From: Sphingomonas aerolata
GTDB taxonomy: Bacteria > Pseudomonadota > Alphaproteobacteria > Sphingomonadales > Sphingomonadaceae
Assembly (NCBI RefSeq): GCF_003046295.1
Contig: NZ_PZZN01000001.1
Span: forward strand, 1,260,812 to 1,324,811
Direction: 5' to 3'
DNA length: 64,000 nucleotides
The notes under the pieces are model-generated. The model did not search any database and was not told where the DNA came from. It was given only the letters and a program-made list of their open reading frames with translations. Numbering within the stretch: the first letter of the stretch is position 1; each line of letters starts with the position of its first letter. Below, piece by piece: positions 10,129-18,604 of the stretch. The translations under genes were made by a program, and so were the position numbers.

Positions 10129-11043
10129 TCAGAAGGTGTAGGTCAGGCCCACCGCGCCGAGCCACTGGTCGGCATCGCCGACGTCCGCGACGATCGGGCT
10201 GTCCTTGTACTTGCCGAGCATGCGGCCGTAGAGCACCCCTGCGCCGACGCCGAAGCCGCGGCGCAGATCGCCCGACAGGCTCTGCAAAGCAAACGCGGAG
10301 ACGTTGACCCGGCGGAAGCCGCTGTCGTTGATGTCATAGGTGCGCAGACCGCTGTTGATCGTGCCGATCGGCGTGACCGCGGCATAGGTCCGGCCAAAGC
10401 CCTTGCCTGCATAATCCGCCGACAGGCCGAAGGCGACCAGGGTGCGGACCGACAGCGGCGTGGTGTAGTTGACCTGCGGGGTGATGACATAGCTGTCGTG
10501 CGTGCCCGACACGTCGTGGATATAGGCGACACGCGCGGTCAGCGTGTCGTAATCGCTGGTGATGACGCCGGTCTTGCCGATGCCGACGAAGCCGCCGACT
10601 TCATAGGCCGTGTCGATCTTGCCGAGCGCGCGGACCTGCCGGTTGTCGACCCGGCCCGTGCGATCGGTGCGGACGGCGGCGATAACGCCGACTTCGTAGT
10701 TGATCCCGACCGACCCGGTATTGGGGATCAGGTTCACGTAGAGCTGCGTACCGCGCGTGAAGAAGTCATGCCCGCGGATCGTGCCGATCGCGACCGCGCC
10801 GGGGGTGAAGCTGTTGCTGTCCGCACCCTCGTAATCGGGAAGCGACGCGACGCCGAGCCCCAGCGTGATGCGGTTGTTGTCGGCGGGATCGGTGATTGGC
10901 GGGGTCGGATTGGGATCCGTCTGCGCAAGTGCCGGCGTGGCGAGGGCGACGGCCGCGGTTGCGGCAGTCAGAACGAGTGAGAATGCGCGCAAGGACGGGC
11001 TCCGGACAAAAAGGTTCCACCGCGCAACGCGGGGCAACCCCAT
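10129..11043 (-). CDS. MipA/OmpV family outer-membrane protein
   Basis: A precursor of up to 304 residues with a signal peptide ending ATPALA, followed by a predicted beta-barrel of alternating short strands. It ends in LTYTF, the aromatic C-terminus typical of barrels inserted by BAM. The segment GVASLPDYEGADSNSFTPGA matches the MipA/OmpV start. E. coli MipA scaffolds a murein synthase and hydrolase, but OmpV relatives have varied roles. A TTG at 10992 with GGAG 7 bases upstream gives a more standard 23-residue signal peptide and may be the true start. Confidence 0.8.
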   Translation of the reverse strand: MGLPRVARWNLFVRSPSLRAFSLVLTAATAAVALATPALAQTDPNPTPPITDPADNNRITLGLGVASLPDYEGADSNSFTPGAVAIGTIRGHDFFTRGTQLYVNLIPNTGSVGINYEVGVIAAVRTDRTGRVDNRQVRALGKIDTAYEVGGFVGIGKTGVITSDYDTLTARVAYIHDVSGTHDSYVITPQVNYTTPLSVRTLVAFGLSADYAGKGFGRTYAAVTPIGTINSGLRTYDINDSGFRRVNVSAFALQSLSGDLRRGFGVGAGVLYGRMLGKYKDSPIVADVGDADQWLGAVGLTYTF

Positions 11044-11061
11044 TCGGTCCGTTGCAATCCG

Positions 11062-11511
11062 TCAGAAGATGTAACGCATCCTGACCTGTTGCATTTCGGC
11101 ATCACCGGCGAGCATGAACCGTGCCGCGGAAAAGCGCGGCGGTCCGAAGCGTACCGCCGCGTTGTTCGAGAAGCCATAGCCCTCGCGCGGGATGCCCGCG
11201 ATCGTGTCGAGCTTGGAGTTGCTGTTCTCGTCATGGATGATCGCCAGCGCATAGCCGCGCTGCGGCAGGCCCGGAAAGCTCGTCGTCCGGACCGCGGCGG
11301 GCAGGGTCCGGGTCAGCGCCTTGGCATCGTCGACACAGGCGGGGAAATTATCGGGGTCGGCGGTCAGACAGATACGGATCAAGCCCTTGGCCGAGCGAAG
11401 ATTGTCGACCTCGACGTCAAGCCGCGTGACCGGGCTCGCCGCCGCCAGAACGGCCCAGAGCGCCGCCGCGGCCAGCACGCGCGGCAGCCTTGGCATGCGA
11501 TCTGCGGACAT
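11062..11511 (-). CDS. DUF2141 family secreted protein
   Basis: About 149 residues. A signal peptide (MPRLPRVLAAAALWAVLAAA) leads a DUF2141 domain recognised by LRSAKGLIRICL, YALAIIHDENSNSKLD and IPREGYGFSNN. DUF2141 proteins are small exported proteins of unknown function. Several in-frame starts exist (11589, 11511, 11496); the 11511 ATG is a compromise. It lies just upstream of, and on the same strand as, the MipA-like gene (18-base gap to its longest frame), so the two may form an operon for envelope proteins. Confidence 0.7.
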   Translation of the reverse strand: MSADRMPRLPRVLAAAALWAVLAAASPVTRLDVEVDNLRSAKGLIRICLTADPDNFPACVDDAKALTRTLPAAVRTTSFPGLPQRGYALAIIHDENSNSKLDTIAGIPREGYGFSNNAAVRFGPPRFSAARFMLAGDAEMQQVRMRYIF

Positions 11512-11589
11512 CGCCGAGCTCCCGGTCGGTGCCGCAGAGCCGATCCCAGAACCGGAAAATGAGCTCATAATTGCACCTGTATCGTTCAT

Positions 11590-12193
11590 GATGTGGCTGA
11601 TGGTGGCTGGCCGTGATCAGCCATGTCCCCAATGCTCCCCTCCACATGAACCGGGGAAAAACCTCCCGGCCCATCGGATTGGCCCCCTCCATAACGGTCA
11701 TGACCGTCAGAGCCAAACCGAGCGCACCGCCAGGGTCGGAATCGCAATGACCCGTAGCGGAATTATCACAGCGCCGGGACCGGATCGAACGCCGTTGCCA
11801 TTCAGACCCTCGGTCGACCACGCCCGGCCGGTGCTCCACCTGTTTGCACTGACTCTAGTCTATCGCCCCCGCAAAATGATCGAAACCGGCGGCATCCGGG
11901 TACGCGGCTGCAAAGCACGACGGCCTGTGCGCCTGCAAACCTAACGCCGCCCCATTCTATGTCGGAACACCGGACCCTCATCATATCTTTATCGATTTTT
12001 CAGAATTCAGCGCCACGAATTCATCTATCGAACTTTATTTGACGCCTCCCAATGTGATATTTTTTTTCAGGTCAACAGATTTGAGACCCTGATAGCAGAA
12101 CATTGCTCCATTACGACGATATCGCCTGTTTGAAAGTCCGACGCCATGTCAGAGACAGGCCATCTCGATACTATAAATTTGGGAGATGAGGAT
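11590..12193. other. 604-base intergenic stretch, AT-rich towards its right end
   Basis: No convincing gene was found here. A 14-base perfect palindrome (acggtcatgaccgt) lies at 11694-11707. From about 11980 the base composition becomes clearly AT-rich compared with the window, including a run of eight or more T at about 12060. This AT-rich part probably holds the promoter of the AidA/PixA-like gene that follows. I cannot assign specific -35/-10 boxes. Confidence 0.5.
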
Positions 12194-12613
12194 ATGGCAA
12201 CCATCAACATCATGATTGCTGTGGATGTGGAAACAGCTCAGTCGACGGCCAGTGGCCAGACCATCACCCAAGGTCTGTATATGATCGACACGACGGGCTA
12301 TGAAGGCACGCCCGAGGGTGGCAACGAGTTGTCGACGCCATGCAATGCCGGTGACACGTTGGTGTGGACCGTCTATCCCATCAATCCCGCCGACAATATC
12401 GCGATCACCGGGTTTACCGGTCAATGCACGCAGAACCCGCCGAATAGTGTATTCCAGAATCTCGAACACCAGACGACGCCCGCGGGCGTCGTCTATTGGA
12501 CCTGTGTGATCAACAACGGCACAGCAACGGGGTCCTACCAATACAGCGTGGTCTTCTCGATGTCGAACAAGACCTACAGCTATGACCCGTTCGTCAACGT
12601 CACGGCGAACTGA
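12194..12613 (+). CDS. AidA/PixA family protein
   Basis: A 139-residue soluble protein starting MATINIMIAVDVETAQ. The pattern (I-x-I-M-x-A-V-D at the start, QGLYMIDT, then a C-terminal YSYDPFVNV block) resembles the AidA/PixA inclusion-body family. In Ralstonia and Burkholderia aidA is quorum-sensing regulated, and PixA forms inclusions in Xenorhabdus; a function here is unknown. A GGGAG ribosome site lies 8 bases before the ATG at 12194; an upstream ATG at 12146 is weaker. The gene is isolated, Thr/Asn-rich and sits behind AT-rich DNA, which may indicate acquisition by transfer. Confidence 0.6.
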   Translation: MATINIMIAVDVETAQSTASGQTITQGLYMIDTTGYEGTPEGGNELSTPCNAGDTLVWTVYPINPADNIAITGFTGQCTQNPPNSVFQNLEHQTTPAGVVYWTCVINNGTATGSYQYSVVFSMSNKTYSYDPFVNVTAN

Positions 12614-12785
12614 TCGCCAGCGCGTAAACATGGCCATGAGCGCTCTCGGCTGATCCGGAAAAGAGCGCGCGGCGCACACGGTGCCGGGCAGCAGCGACCA
12701 CTTGCGGCTGCCCGGTACCGCAAAAACCCGCGCAGTTCCTCGGCCAGCATCGCTCGACCTGTCCGCCGAGCGTCCGGAACCGAGG

Positions 12786-13379
12786 TCAGGCGCGCCGGTC
12801 GAGGATCAGGATCGGCGCGTCACGATAACGACCCTCGATGCGCAGGCGGTAGCCGAGGCGCTCGGCGAGGCGGAGCGAGGGCGCGTTGCCGGGGTCGATG
12901 ATGCAGGTCGTGGCGGCGATGCGCGGGTCGGCCCAGGCCAGGACCGCCGCCATCGCCTCCGACGCATAACCCTGTCCCTGCGCGTCGCCGGTCAGGGTCC
13001 AGCCCATTTCGGGGCCGATCGCACCGGGACCGTCGATCGGCGGCAGGATCGCGCGCCGCGCTTCGATCAGCCCCATCTCGCCGATCAGCCGGCCGGTCAC
13101 AGTCTCGCGCACGATCCAGCTGCCATAGCCGAACGCCGTCCACTGCCCGATCGACCGGAGCAACCGGATCCACACCTCCTCGCGACTGCGTGGCGTGCCG
13201 CCGATCATCGCATAGACGCGGGCGTCGGCCCACATCGCGGCGCAGTCGTCGAGATCGGCAAGGACATGGCCGGTCAGCGTCAGGCGCGACGTGGCCAGCG
13301 TCGGGGCCTGGGGGTGGCGGGGGCCGGGATCGCCGGCGTGCGGTGCTGGCGAAGCGTCGGTCGGGTGTGAGGGGGGCAT
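12786..13379 (-). CDS. GNAT family N-acetyltransferase
   Basis: A 197-residue acetyltransferase of the RimJ/RimL-like branch. After a proline-rich N-terminal 25 residues the domain runs from TSRLTLTGHVLADLDD to YRDAPILILDRR. The acetyl-CoA-binding segment is GWTLTGDAQGQGYASEAM (Q/RxxGxA-like), and the later NAPSLRLAERLGYR block is also typical. Substrate unknown. It is divergent from crtY with a 235-base gap that holds no other gene. Confidence 0.85.
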   Translation of the reverse strand: MPPSHPTDASPAPHAGDPGPRHPQAPTLATSRLTLTGHVLADLDDCAAMWADARVYAMIGGTPRSREEVWIRLLRSIGQWTAFGYGSWIVRETVTGRLIGEMGLIEARRAILPPIDGPGAIGPEMGWTLTGDAQGQGYASEAMAAVLAWADPRIAATTCIIDPGNAPSLRLAERLGYRLRIEGRYRDAPILILDRRA

Positions 13380-13614
13380 GGCGGCTCCGGATCTGGCATG
13401 GACATAGTGGCGGAGATGGCGGCGGCGCGCCATGCCCGACCTGACGTCCCCCGTCCCTTCGCGTCCGTCACGTGGTGGCAGCGGAAGGCGATGACGTGCG
13501 GGGGATCGCCCCGGTGGCGGGAGAGGCCGCCGGGCCGGCAATGCAGGTTGTCTTCGCGTGCGATTGGGCGGGAAAGGCTGTTTTCGCAGGCGCCGGTTTG
13601 CGCTAGTCGGAGCC

Positions 13615-14781
13615 ATGGCATCGACGATCTCCTGCGACGTCGCGATCGTTGGCGCGGGCCTGGCCGGCGGGATGATCGCGCTGGCGCTCAAAGCGAAGCA
13701 TCCGGCGCTCGACGTGCGGCTGGTCGATGCCGCCCCGACGGTCGGCGGCAACCACCTCTGGTCGTTCTTCGACAGCGACGTGGCGGCGGCGGACCGCTGG
13801 ATCGTCGCGCCGCTCGTGGTGCATGGCTGGCAGGGCTATGACGTGCGCTTTCCAGGGCATGCGCGGACCATCGACGCGCGTTACAATTCGATCGAGAGCG
13901 TCCAGCTCGACCGCGAGGTACGCCGCGTCCTGCCGCCGCACGCGCTGATGCTCGACCGCAAGGTGAGCGGCGCGAGCGCGACCGCGGTGGTGCTGAGCGA
14001 CGGCGACCGGATCGAGGCGACCGGGGTGATCGACGCGCGCGGGCCGGGCGACCTCACGCTGCTCGATCTGGCGTGGCAGAAATTTCTCGGACGCGAGCTG
14101 CTGCTCGACGCGATGCACAAGGCACCGCGGCCGATGGTCATGGATGCGGGCGTCGAACAGCTCGACGGCTATCGCTTCGTCTATTGCCTGCCATTCAAGG
14201 CGCGGCGGATGTTCGTCGAGGACACCTATTACAGCGACACGCCCGATCTCGATCTGCCCGTGCTGCGCGACCGGATCGACGCCTATGTCGCCGAGCGCGG
14301 CTGGTCGGTGAAGCGGATCGAGCGCGAGGAATCGGGCGTGCTGCCGGTGGCGATGGGCGGCGATTTCGAGGCCTATTGGCGCTCGACCGGCGCGCGCGTC
14401 GCCAAGGCGGGGATGCGCGCGGGGATGTTCCACCCGACCACCGGCTATTCGCTGCCCGATGCGGTGCGGACCGCGTCGATGATTGCGGCGCTGGGGGATT
14501 TCTCGGGCGCACGGCTGCATGACGCGACCTATGCGATGGCGCAGGCGACGTGGAAGAGCCGCGGTTTCTACCGGATGCTCGACACGATGCTGTTCCGTGC
14601 GGCGGAGCCCGAGGAACGCTACCGGATCCTCGAGCGCTTCTATCGCCTCTCCCCTTCGCTGATAGGCCGTTTCTATGCCGGACGTTCGACCATGACCGAC
14701 AAGGCGCGGATCCTGACCGGCAAGCCCCCCGTCCCCATCGTGCGCGCCGTCCGCGCCATCGCAGGCAGTATGAGATCATGA
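13615..14781 (+). CDS. crtY: Lycopene beta-cyclase CrtY
   Basis: A 388-residue flavoprotein that cyclises both ends of lycopene to beta-carotene. The N-terminal dinucleotide fold shows VAIVGAGLAGGMIAL, and the CrtY-type signature blocks NHLWSFF, YRFVYCLPF, VFVEDTYY-like FVEDTYYSD and MFHPTTGYSLPDAVR are present. The ATG at 13615 has GGAG just upstream. Its stop overlaps the crtI start (ATGA), so the two are translated together. It is the first gene of the carotenoid cluster. Confidence 0.96.
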   Translation: MASTISCDVAIVGAGLAGGMIALALKAKHPALDVRLVDAAPTVGGNHLWSFFDSDVAAADRWIVAPLVVHGWQGYDVRFPGHARTIDARYNSIESVQLDREVRRVLPPHALMLDRKVSGASATAVVLSDGDRIEATGVIDARGPGDLTLLDLAWQKFLGRELLLDAMHKAPRPMVMDAGVEQLDGYRFVYCLPFKARRMFVEDTYYSDTPDLDLPVLRDRIDAYVAERGWSVKRIEREESGVLPVAMGGDFEAYWRSTGARVAKAGMRAGMFHPTTGYSLPDAVRTASMIAALGDFSGARLHDATYAMAQATWKSRGFYRMLDTMLFRAAEPEERYRILERFYRLSPSLIGRFYAGRSTMTDKARILTGKPPVPIVRAVRAIAGSMRS

Positions 14782-16256
14782 AGACAGCTATCGTCATCGG
14801 CGCAGGGTTTGGCGGGCTGGCGCTCGCGATCCGGCTGCAATCCGCAGGCGTCCAGACGACCATCGTCGAGAGCCGCGACAAGCCGGGCGGGCGTGGTTAT
14901 TACTGGGAGCGCGACGGCTTCACCTTCGATGCCGGCCCGACCGTCATCACCGATCCCGAGTGCCTGCGCGAGCTATGGGCGCTGAGCGGGCACGACATGA
15001 GCGCGGACGTGACGCTCGATCCGGTGCTGCCCTTCTACCGGCTGAACTGGGCGGACGGGACGAATTTCGATTATACCAACGACGATACGCAGATGCGGGC
15101 GGAGATCGAGAAGCTGCACCCGGGCGACTGGGCGGGCTATGAAAAGTTCCTCGCCTATTCCGCCGGCGTGTTTCACGAAGGCTATGAGAAGCTCGGCCAT
15201 GTCGCGTTTCTCGACTTCGGGTCGATGATTAAGGCGGCGCCGGCACTGGCGAAATACCAGGCCTGGCGCTCGGTCTATTCGATCGTGTCGAGCTTCGTGA
15301 AGTCCGAGAAGCTGCGCGAGGCGCTCTCGTTCCACACGCTCCTCGTCGGCGGCAATCCGATGACGACGAGCGCGATCTATGCGCTGATCCACAAGCTCGA
15401 GCGCGATGGCGGCGTATGGTTCGCGCGGGGCGGCACCAACCGGCTGGTCGCGGCGCTGGTGACCCAGTTCGAACGGCTGGGCGGCGTGCTGCGGCTCGAC
15501 GACCCGGTGACGTCGATCGAGACGCTGGGCGACCGCGCGACCGGGGTCACGACGGCGAGCGGCTGGTCGGGCCAGGCGGATGCGGTGGCGGCGAACAGCG
15601 ACATCATGCACACCTATCGCGACCTGCTGGCGACGTCGCGCAGCGGACAGCGGACCAAGGCGTCGCTCGAACGCAAGAAGTACAGCCCGTCGCTGTTCGT
15701 CGTGCATTTCGGGATCAAGGGCACGTGGCCGGGTATTCCGCACCACATGATCCTGTTCGGCCCGCGCTATAAGGGGCTGCTGTCGGACATTTACGATCAC
15801 GGCGTGCTGGCGGAAGATTTCTCGCTCTATCTTCACCACCCGACCGTCACCGATCCCAGCCTGGCGCCGGAGGGGCATTCGACCTTCTACGCGCTCGCGC
15901 CGGTGCCGCATCTCGGCAAGTTCCCGGTCGACTGGGACGAGATCGGCCCGATCCTGGAGAAGCGGATCCTCGACGAGATCGGCCGGCGGTTGATCCCGGA
16001 CATCCACGACCGGATCGTGACCAAGTTCAGCTATGCGCCGAAGGATTTCGCGCAGGATCTGAACGCGCATCTGGGCTCGGCCTTCTCGCTCGAGCCGGTG
16101 CTGACGCAGAGCGCCTATTTCCGCGTGCACAACCGCGACGATCATATCCCGAACCTGTACTTCGTTGGTGCGGGGACTCACCCGGGGGCGGGGATTCCGG
16201 GCGTCGTCGGGAGTGCGAAGGCGACGGCGCGGCTGATGCTTGAGGGCGAGCAGTAA
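14778..16256 (+). CDS. crtI: Phytoene desaturase CrtI
   Basis: A 492-residue FAD enzyme that desaturates phytoene to lycopene. The N-terminal FAD site is VIGAGFGGLALAIRLQ with the following DKPGGRGYYWERDGFTFDAG block. The C-terminal FAD-contact GAGTHPGAGIPGVVGSAK is the bacterial-type phytoene dehydrogenase signature. It starts within the crtY stop codon. No crtZ or crtG is in this window, so the final xanthophylls must depend on genes elsewhere. Confidence 0.97.
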   Translation: MKTAIVIGAGFGGLALAIRLQSAGVQTTIVESRDKPGGRGYYWERDGFTFDAGPTVITDPECLRELWALSGHDMSADVTLDPVLPFYRLNWADGTNFDYTNDDTQMRAEIEKLHPGDWAGYEKFLAYSAGVFHEGYEKLGHVAFLDFGSMIKAAPALAKYQAWRSVYSIVSSFVKSEKLREALSFHTLLVGGNPMTTSAIYALIHKLERDGGVWFARGGTNRLVAALVTQFERLGGVLRLDDPVTSIETLGDRATGVTTASGWSGQADAVAANSDIMHTYRDLLATSRSGQRTKASLERKKYSPSLFVVHFGIKGTWPGIPHHMILFGPRYKGLLSDIYDHGVLAEDFSLYLHHPTVTDPSLAPEGHSTFYALAPVPHLGKFPVDWDEIGPILEKRILDEIGRRLIPDIHDRIVTKFSYAPKDFAQDLNAHLGSAFSLEPVLTQSAYFRVHNRDDHIPNLYFVGAGTHPGAGIPGVVGSAKATARLMLEGEQ

Positions 16257-16257
16257 G

Positions 16258-16403
16258 GGTTTGTTCGCGCGGAGACGCGGAGGCGCGGGGATGGTGCGTC
16301 CAGCCTATCGGTCGGAAGACCTCTCGGCTGTACGTCATCATGGTATAAAGTCGCTCCGCGACCCTTGCTGCAACTTCGCGCCTCCGCGTCTCCGCGCGAA
16401 CCC
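16258..16403. repeat. Long inverted repeat between crtI and the LOG-family gene
   Basis: Two perfect 24-base arms (16264-16287 and 16377-16400; left arm begins ttcgcgcggagacgcggagg) are separated by about 89 bases. The element begins right after the crtI stop codon. The arms are unrelated to the REP-like family in this window. The intervening sequence contains no gene. Confidence 0.75.
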
Positions 16404-16448
16404 ATTCTTTTCTTGCGGCACCACGCGCGCTTCCCCTAGCGAGGCCAC

Positions 16449-17030
16449 ATGAAAAGACTTGCTGTGTATTGCGGGTCGGCGACGCCGGCTGATCCCCTGT
16501 ATATCGAAGGCGCACGCGCGCTGGGGCGGACCTTTGCCGAGCGCGGAATCGGCCTTGTCTATGGCGGTGGCCGCACCGGCCTGATGGGCGCGATCGCCGA
16601 CGGTGCGCTCGCGGGTGGCGGCGAGGTGATCGGCGTGATCCCGCAGGCGCTGGTCGATGCCGAAGTCGCGCATCGCGGGCTGACCGAGCTCCACGTCGTG
16701 CAGGGGATGCACCAGCGCAAGCAGATGTTCACCGACCTGTCGGACGGGTTCGTGACGATCCCCGGCGGTACGGGCACGATGGACGAGCTGTGGGAGGCGC
16801 TGAGTTGGGCGCAGCTCGGCTATCATGCGGAACCCGTCGGGCTGCTCAACACCGCGGGCTATTACGACCATCTGATCGCGTTCTGGGACAAGATGGGCGA
16901 GGTCGGCTTCCTGCGACCGCAGCACCGTGATCTGCTGATCGTCGCGGATACGCTCGACCTGCTGCTCGACCGGATGGCGGAGCATGTGCCGACACAGCCG
17001 ATCGTCCGGATGAACGCGTCGGATCTGTGA
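16449..17030 (+). CDS. LOG/TIGR00730 family Rossmann-fold nucleotide hydrolase
   Basis: A 193-residue protein with the two LOG signatures: YGGGRTGLMGAIADGAL (about residues 38-54) and the catalytic PGGTGTMDELWEALSWAQLG (about 99-118). LOG enzymes cleave nucleoside 5'-monophosphates to base plus ribose 5-phosphate, and in plants and some bacteria they release active cytokinins. It sits between crtI and crtB on the same strand, but nothing links it chemically to carotenoids. GAGG lies 4 bases before the ATG. Confidence 0.92.
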   Translation: MKRLAVYCGSATPADPLYIEGARALGRTFAERGIGLVYGGGRTGLMGAIADGALAGGGEVIGVIPQALVDAEVAHRGLTELHVVQGMHQRKQMFTDLSDGFVTIPGGTGTMDELWEALSWAQLGYHAEPVGLLNTAGYYDHLIAFWDKMGEVGFLRPQHRDLLIVADTLDLLLDRMAEHVPTQPIVRMNASDL

Positions 17031-17058
17031 GCGTCTTCGCATCTGACTTGAACCTGCA

Positions 17059-17148
17059 CCACCCCGGCGAATTGGGGGACATCAGTTGGTGAGCGTTGCG
17101 CGTCGTTACTCCGGCCTTTCCGATTGGGCCCCGGCCATCGCCGGGGTG
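17059..17148. repeat. REP-like inverted repeat (degenerate copy 2)
   Basis: The left arm begins ccaccccggcga and the right arm is ttgggccccggccatcgccg. Both match the ends of the better copies at 20452 and 21634, and the middle keeps the cgtcgttac stretch. The arms no longer pair fully. It ends only 6 bases before the crtB ribosome site, so it lies in the crtB leader. Confidence 0.6.
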
Positions 17149-17165
17149 TTAGTAAAGGTGGCGGC

Positions 17166-18113
17166 ATGACCTCCCCCTCCCCCACCCGCGAAGCGATCGT
17201 CGCGACGGCGAAGGAGTCGATCGCGCGCGGCTCGAAGAGTTTCGCAGCCGCCAGCCTGTTGTTCGACAAGCCGACGCGCGAGCGTGCGTGGCTGCTCTAC
17301 GCCTGGTGCCGACGGTGCGACGATATCGCCGACGGGCAGGATCACGGGCACGGCATGACCGTGGTCGACGATGCCCCGGCACGGCTCGTCACGCTGTCCG
17401 CGATGACCGAGCAGGCGCTGGCGGGCGAGGTCGTCGGCGAACCCGCATTCGACGCGCTGCGGATCGTCGCGGCCGAGACGCGGATGCCCAAACGGTACGC
17501 GCGCGATCTGGTCGAGGGCTTCGCGCTCGATGCGCGCGAGTGGCGACCGCGCTCCGAAAACGACCTGTACAAATATTGCTACCATGTCGCGGGCGTCGTC
17601 GGCTGCATGATGGCGATCGCGATGGGCGTCGATCCCGACGACGAGGACACACTCGACCGCGCCTGTGACCTGGGGATGGCATTCCAGCTTGCCAACATCA
17701 TGCGCGATGTCGAGGAGGATGACCGGGTCGGGCGCTGCTACCTGCCCGAAGACTGGCTCGTCGAGATGGACTTTCCGCCCGGCCAGCACATGAAGCCGCC
17801 ATTCCGCGCGCGCCTCGCGGTGCTCACGAAACGGATGGCGGACCGCGCGGCGGCGTTCGAGGCGAGCGCACGGGAGGGCACGCCCGCGCTATCGTTCCGA
17901 TCGGCCTGGGCCGTGCTGTCCGCGGCCGGTATCTATGGCGCCATCGGGCGGACCGTCGCAGCGCGTGGCGAGCATGCCTGGGATCACCGCGTTACGACGT
18001 CGGGGGCGCAGAAGCTGGGGTTTATCGCGAAAGCCGCGCGGGAGGCGGCGGCGCGGGAGCGGTTGTATCCGCGTACGCCGCGCGATCCGAGGCTGTGGAC
18101 ACGACCGCGATAG
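17166..18113 (+). CDS. crtB: Phytoene synthase CrtB
   Basis: A 315-residue trans-isoprenyl diphosphate synthase that condenses two geranylgeranyl diphosphates to phytoene, the first committed carotenoid step. Both aspartate-rich metal sites are visible: WCRRCDDIADGQD (about residues 47-59) and IMRDVEEDDRVGRCYLP. The SKSFAAASLL start of the fold is also present. The ATG at 17166 has an AAAGGTGG ribosome site. It closes the carotenoid cluster. Confidence 0.96.
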   Translation: MTSPSPTREAIVATAKESIARGSKSFAAASLLFDKPTRERAWLLYAWCRRCDDIADGQDHGHGMTVVDDAPARLVTLSAMTEQALAGEVVGEPAFDALRIVAAETRMPKRYARDLVEGFALDAREWRPRSENDLYKYCYHVAGVVGCMMAIAMGVDPDDEDTLDRACDLGMAFQLANIMRDVEEDDRVGRCYLPEDWLVEMDFPPGQHMKPPFRARLAVLTKRMADRAAAFEASAREGTPALSFRSAWAVLSAAGIYGAIGRTVAARGEHAWDHRVTTSGAQKLGFIAKAAREAAARERLYPRTPRDPRLWTRPR

Positions 18114-18133
18114 CTTAGTCTTTCACCCCTCAT

Positions 18134-18204
18134 CCGTTCGCCTTGAGCGAAGTCGAAGGGCCTCCGTTCGGGACCTGTGCTTCGACTTCGCTCAGCACGA
18201 ACGG
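18134..18204. repeat. Inverted repeat with gttcg...gagcgaagtcgaag arms
   Basis: Arms 18134-18157 and 18180-18204 pair (ccttgagcgaagtcgaag against cttcgacttcgctcag) around 22 bases. It lies just after crtB. The gagcgaagtcgaag core is a common dispersed motif in sphingomonad and other alphaproteobacterial genomes. This is a third, separate repeat family in the window. It could act as a crtB transcript end. Confidence 0.65.
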
Positions 18205-18252
18205 GGAAGAGAGAGCGAAGGTGACGAACTCAAACTCGCTCGAACCAACATA

Positions 18253-18483
18253 TCAGCCCCGGGTCTTGGCCTTGCCTGTCACGGCGATCTGCGCGCCCGC
18301 GGTGCGGCAGTTGGCACCGATCATTGGATAGGGGACGTCGGTGTTCTGCGCGAGCTGATCGGGAAGCGCCGCGCGGCACTGCGCCATCGTTTCGTACCGC
18401 GCTGGCACGACCCGTGCCTCGGTGCAGTTCATATTGCCGTCACTGCAACCCATGATGGCCATGACGTAGAACAGCGGTTCCAT
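18253..18483 (-). CDS. Small cysteine-containing conserved protein, 76 residues
   Basis: A 76-residue protein starting MEPLFYVMAIMGCSDGNMNC, with a short hydrophobic N-terminus and cysteines at GC, NC, QC and NC that could form disulfides. The GGAG ribosome site 6 bases before the ATG at 18483 supports the start; the longer frame to 18585 lacks one. I recall similar short sphingomonad proteins but know no function. It faces the ABC transporter gene divergently. Confidence 0.65.
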   Translation of the reverse strand: MEPLFYVMAIMGCSDGNMNCTEARVVPARYETMAQCRAALPDQLAQNTDVPYPMIGANCRTAGAQIAVTGKAKTRG

Positions 18484-18604
18484 TTCATTCTCCAGTGGAT
18501 CGCCGTGCCCGGCGTTGGACACGGTATGAAAAGCGACGAAGTGGCAGGATTGTTCCGCCAACCGCTTTCGCCGGGGCTTGACCACGCCTACATCACCACC
18601 AGCA

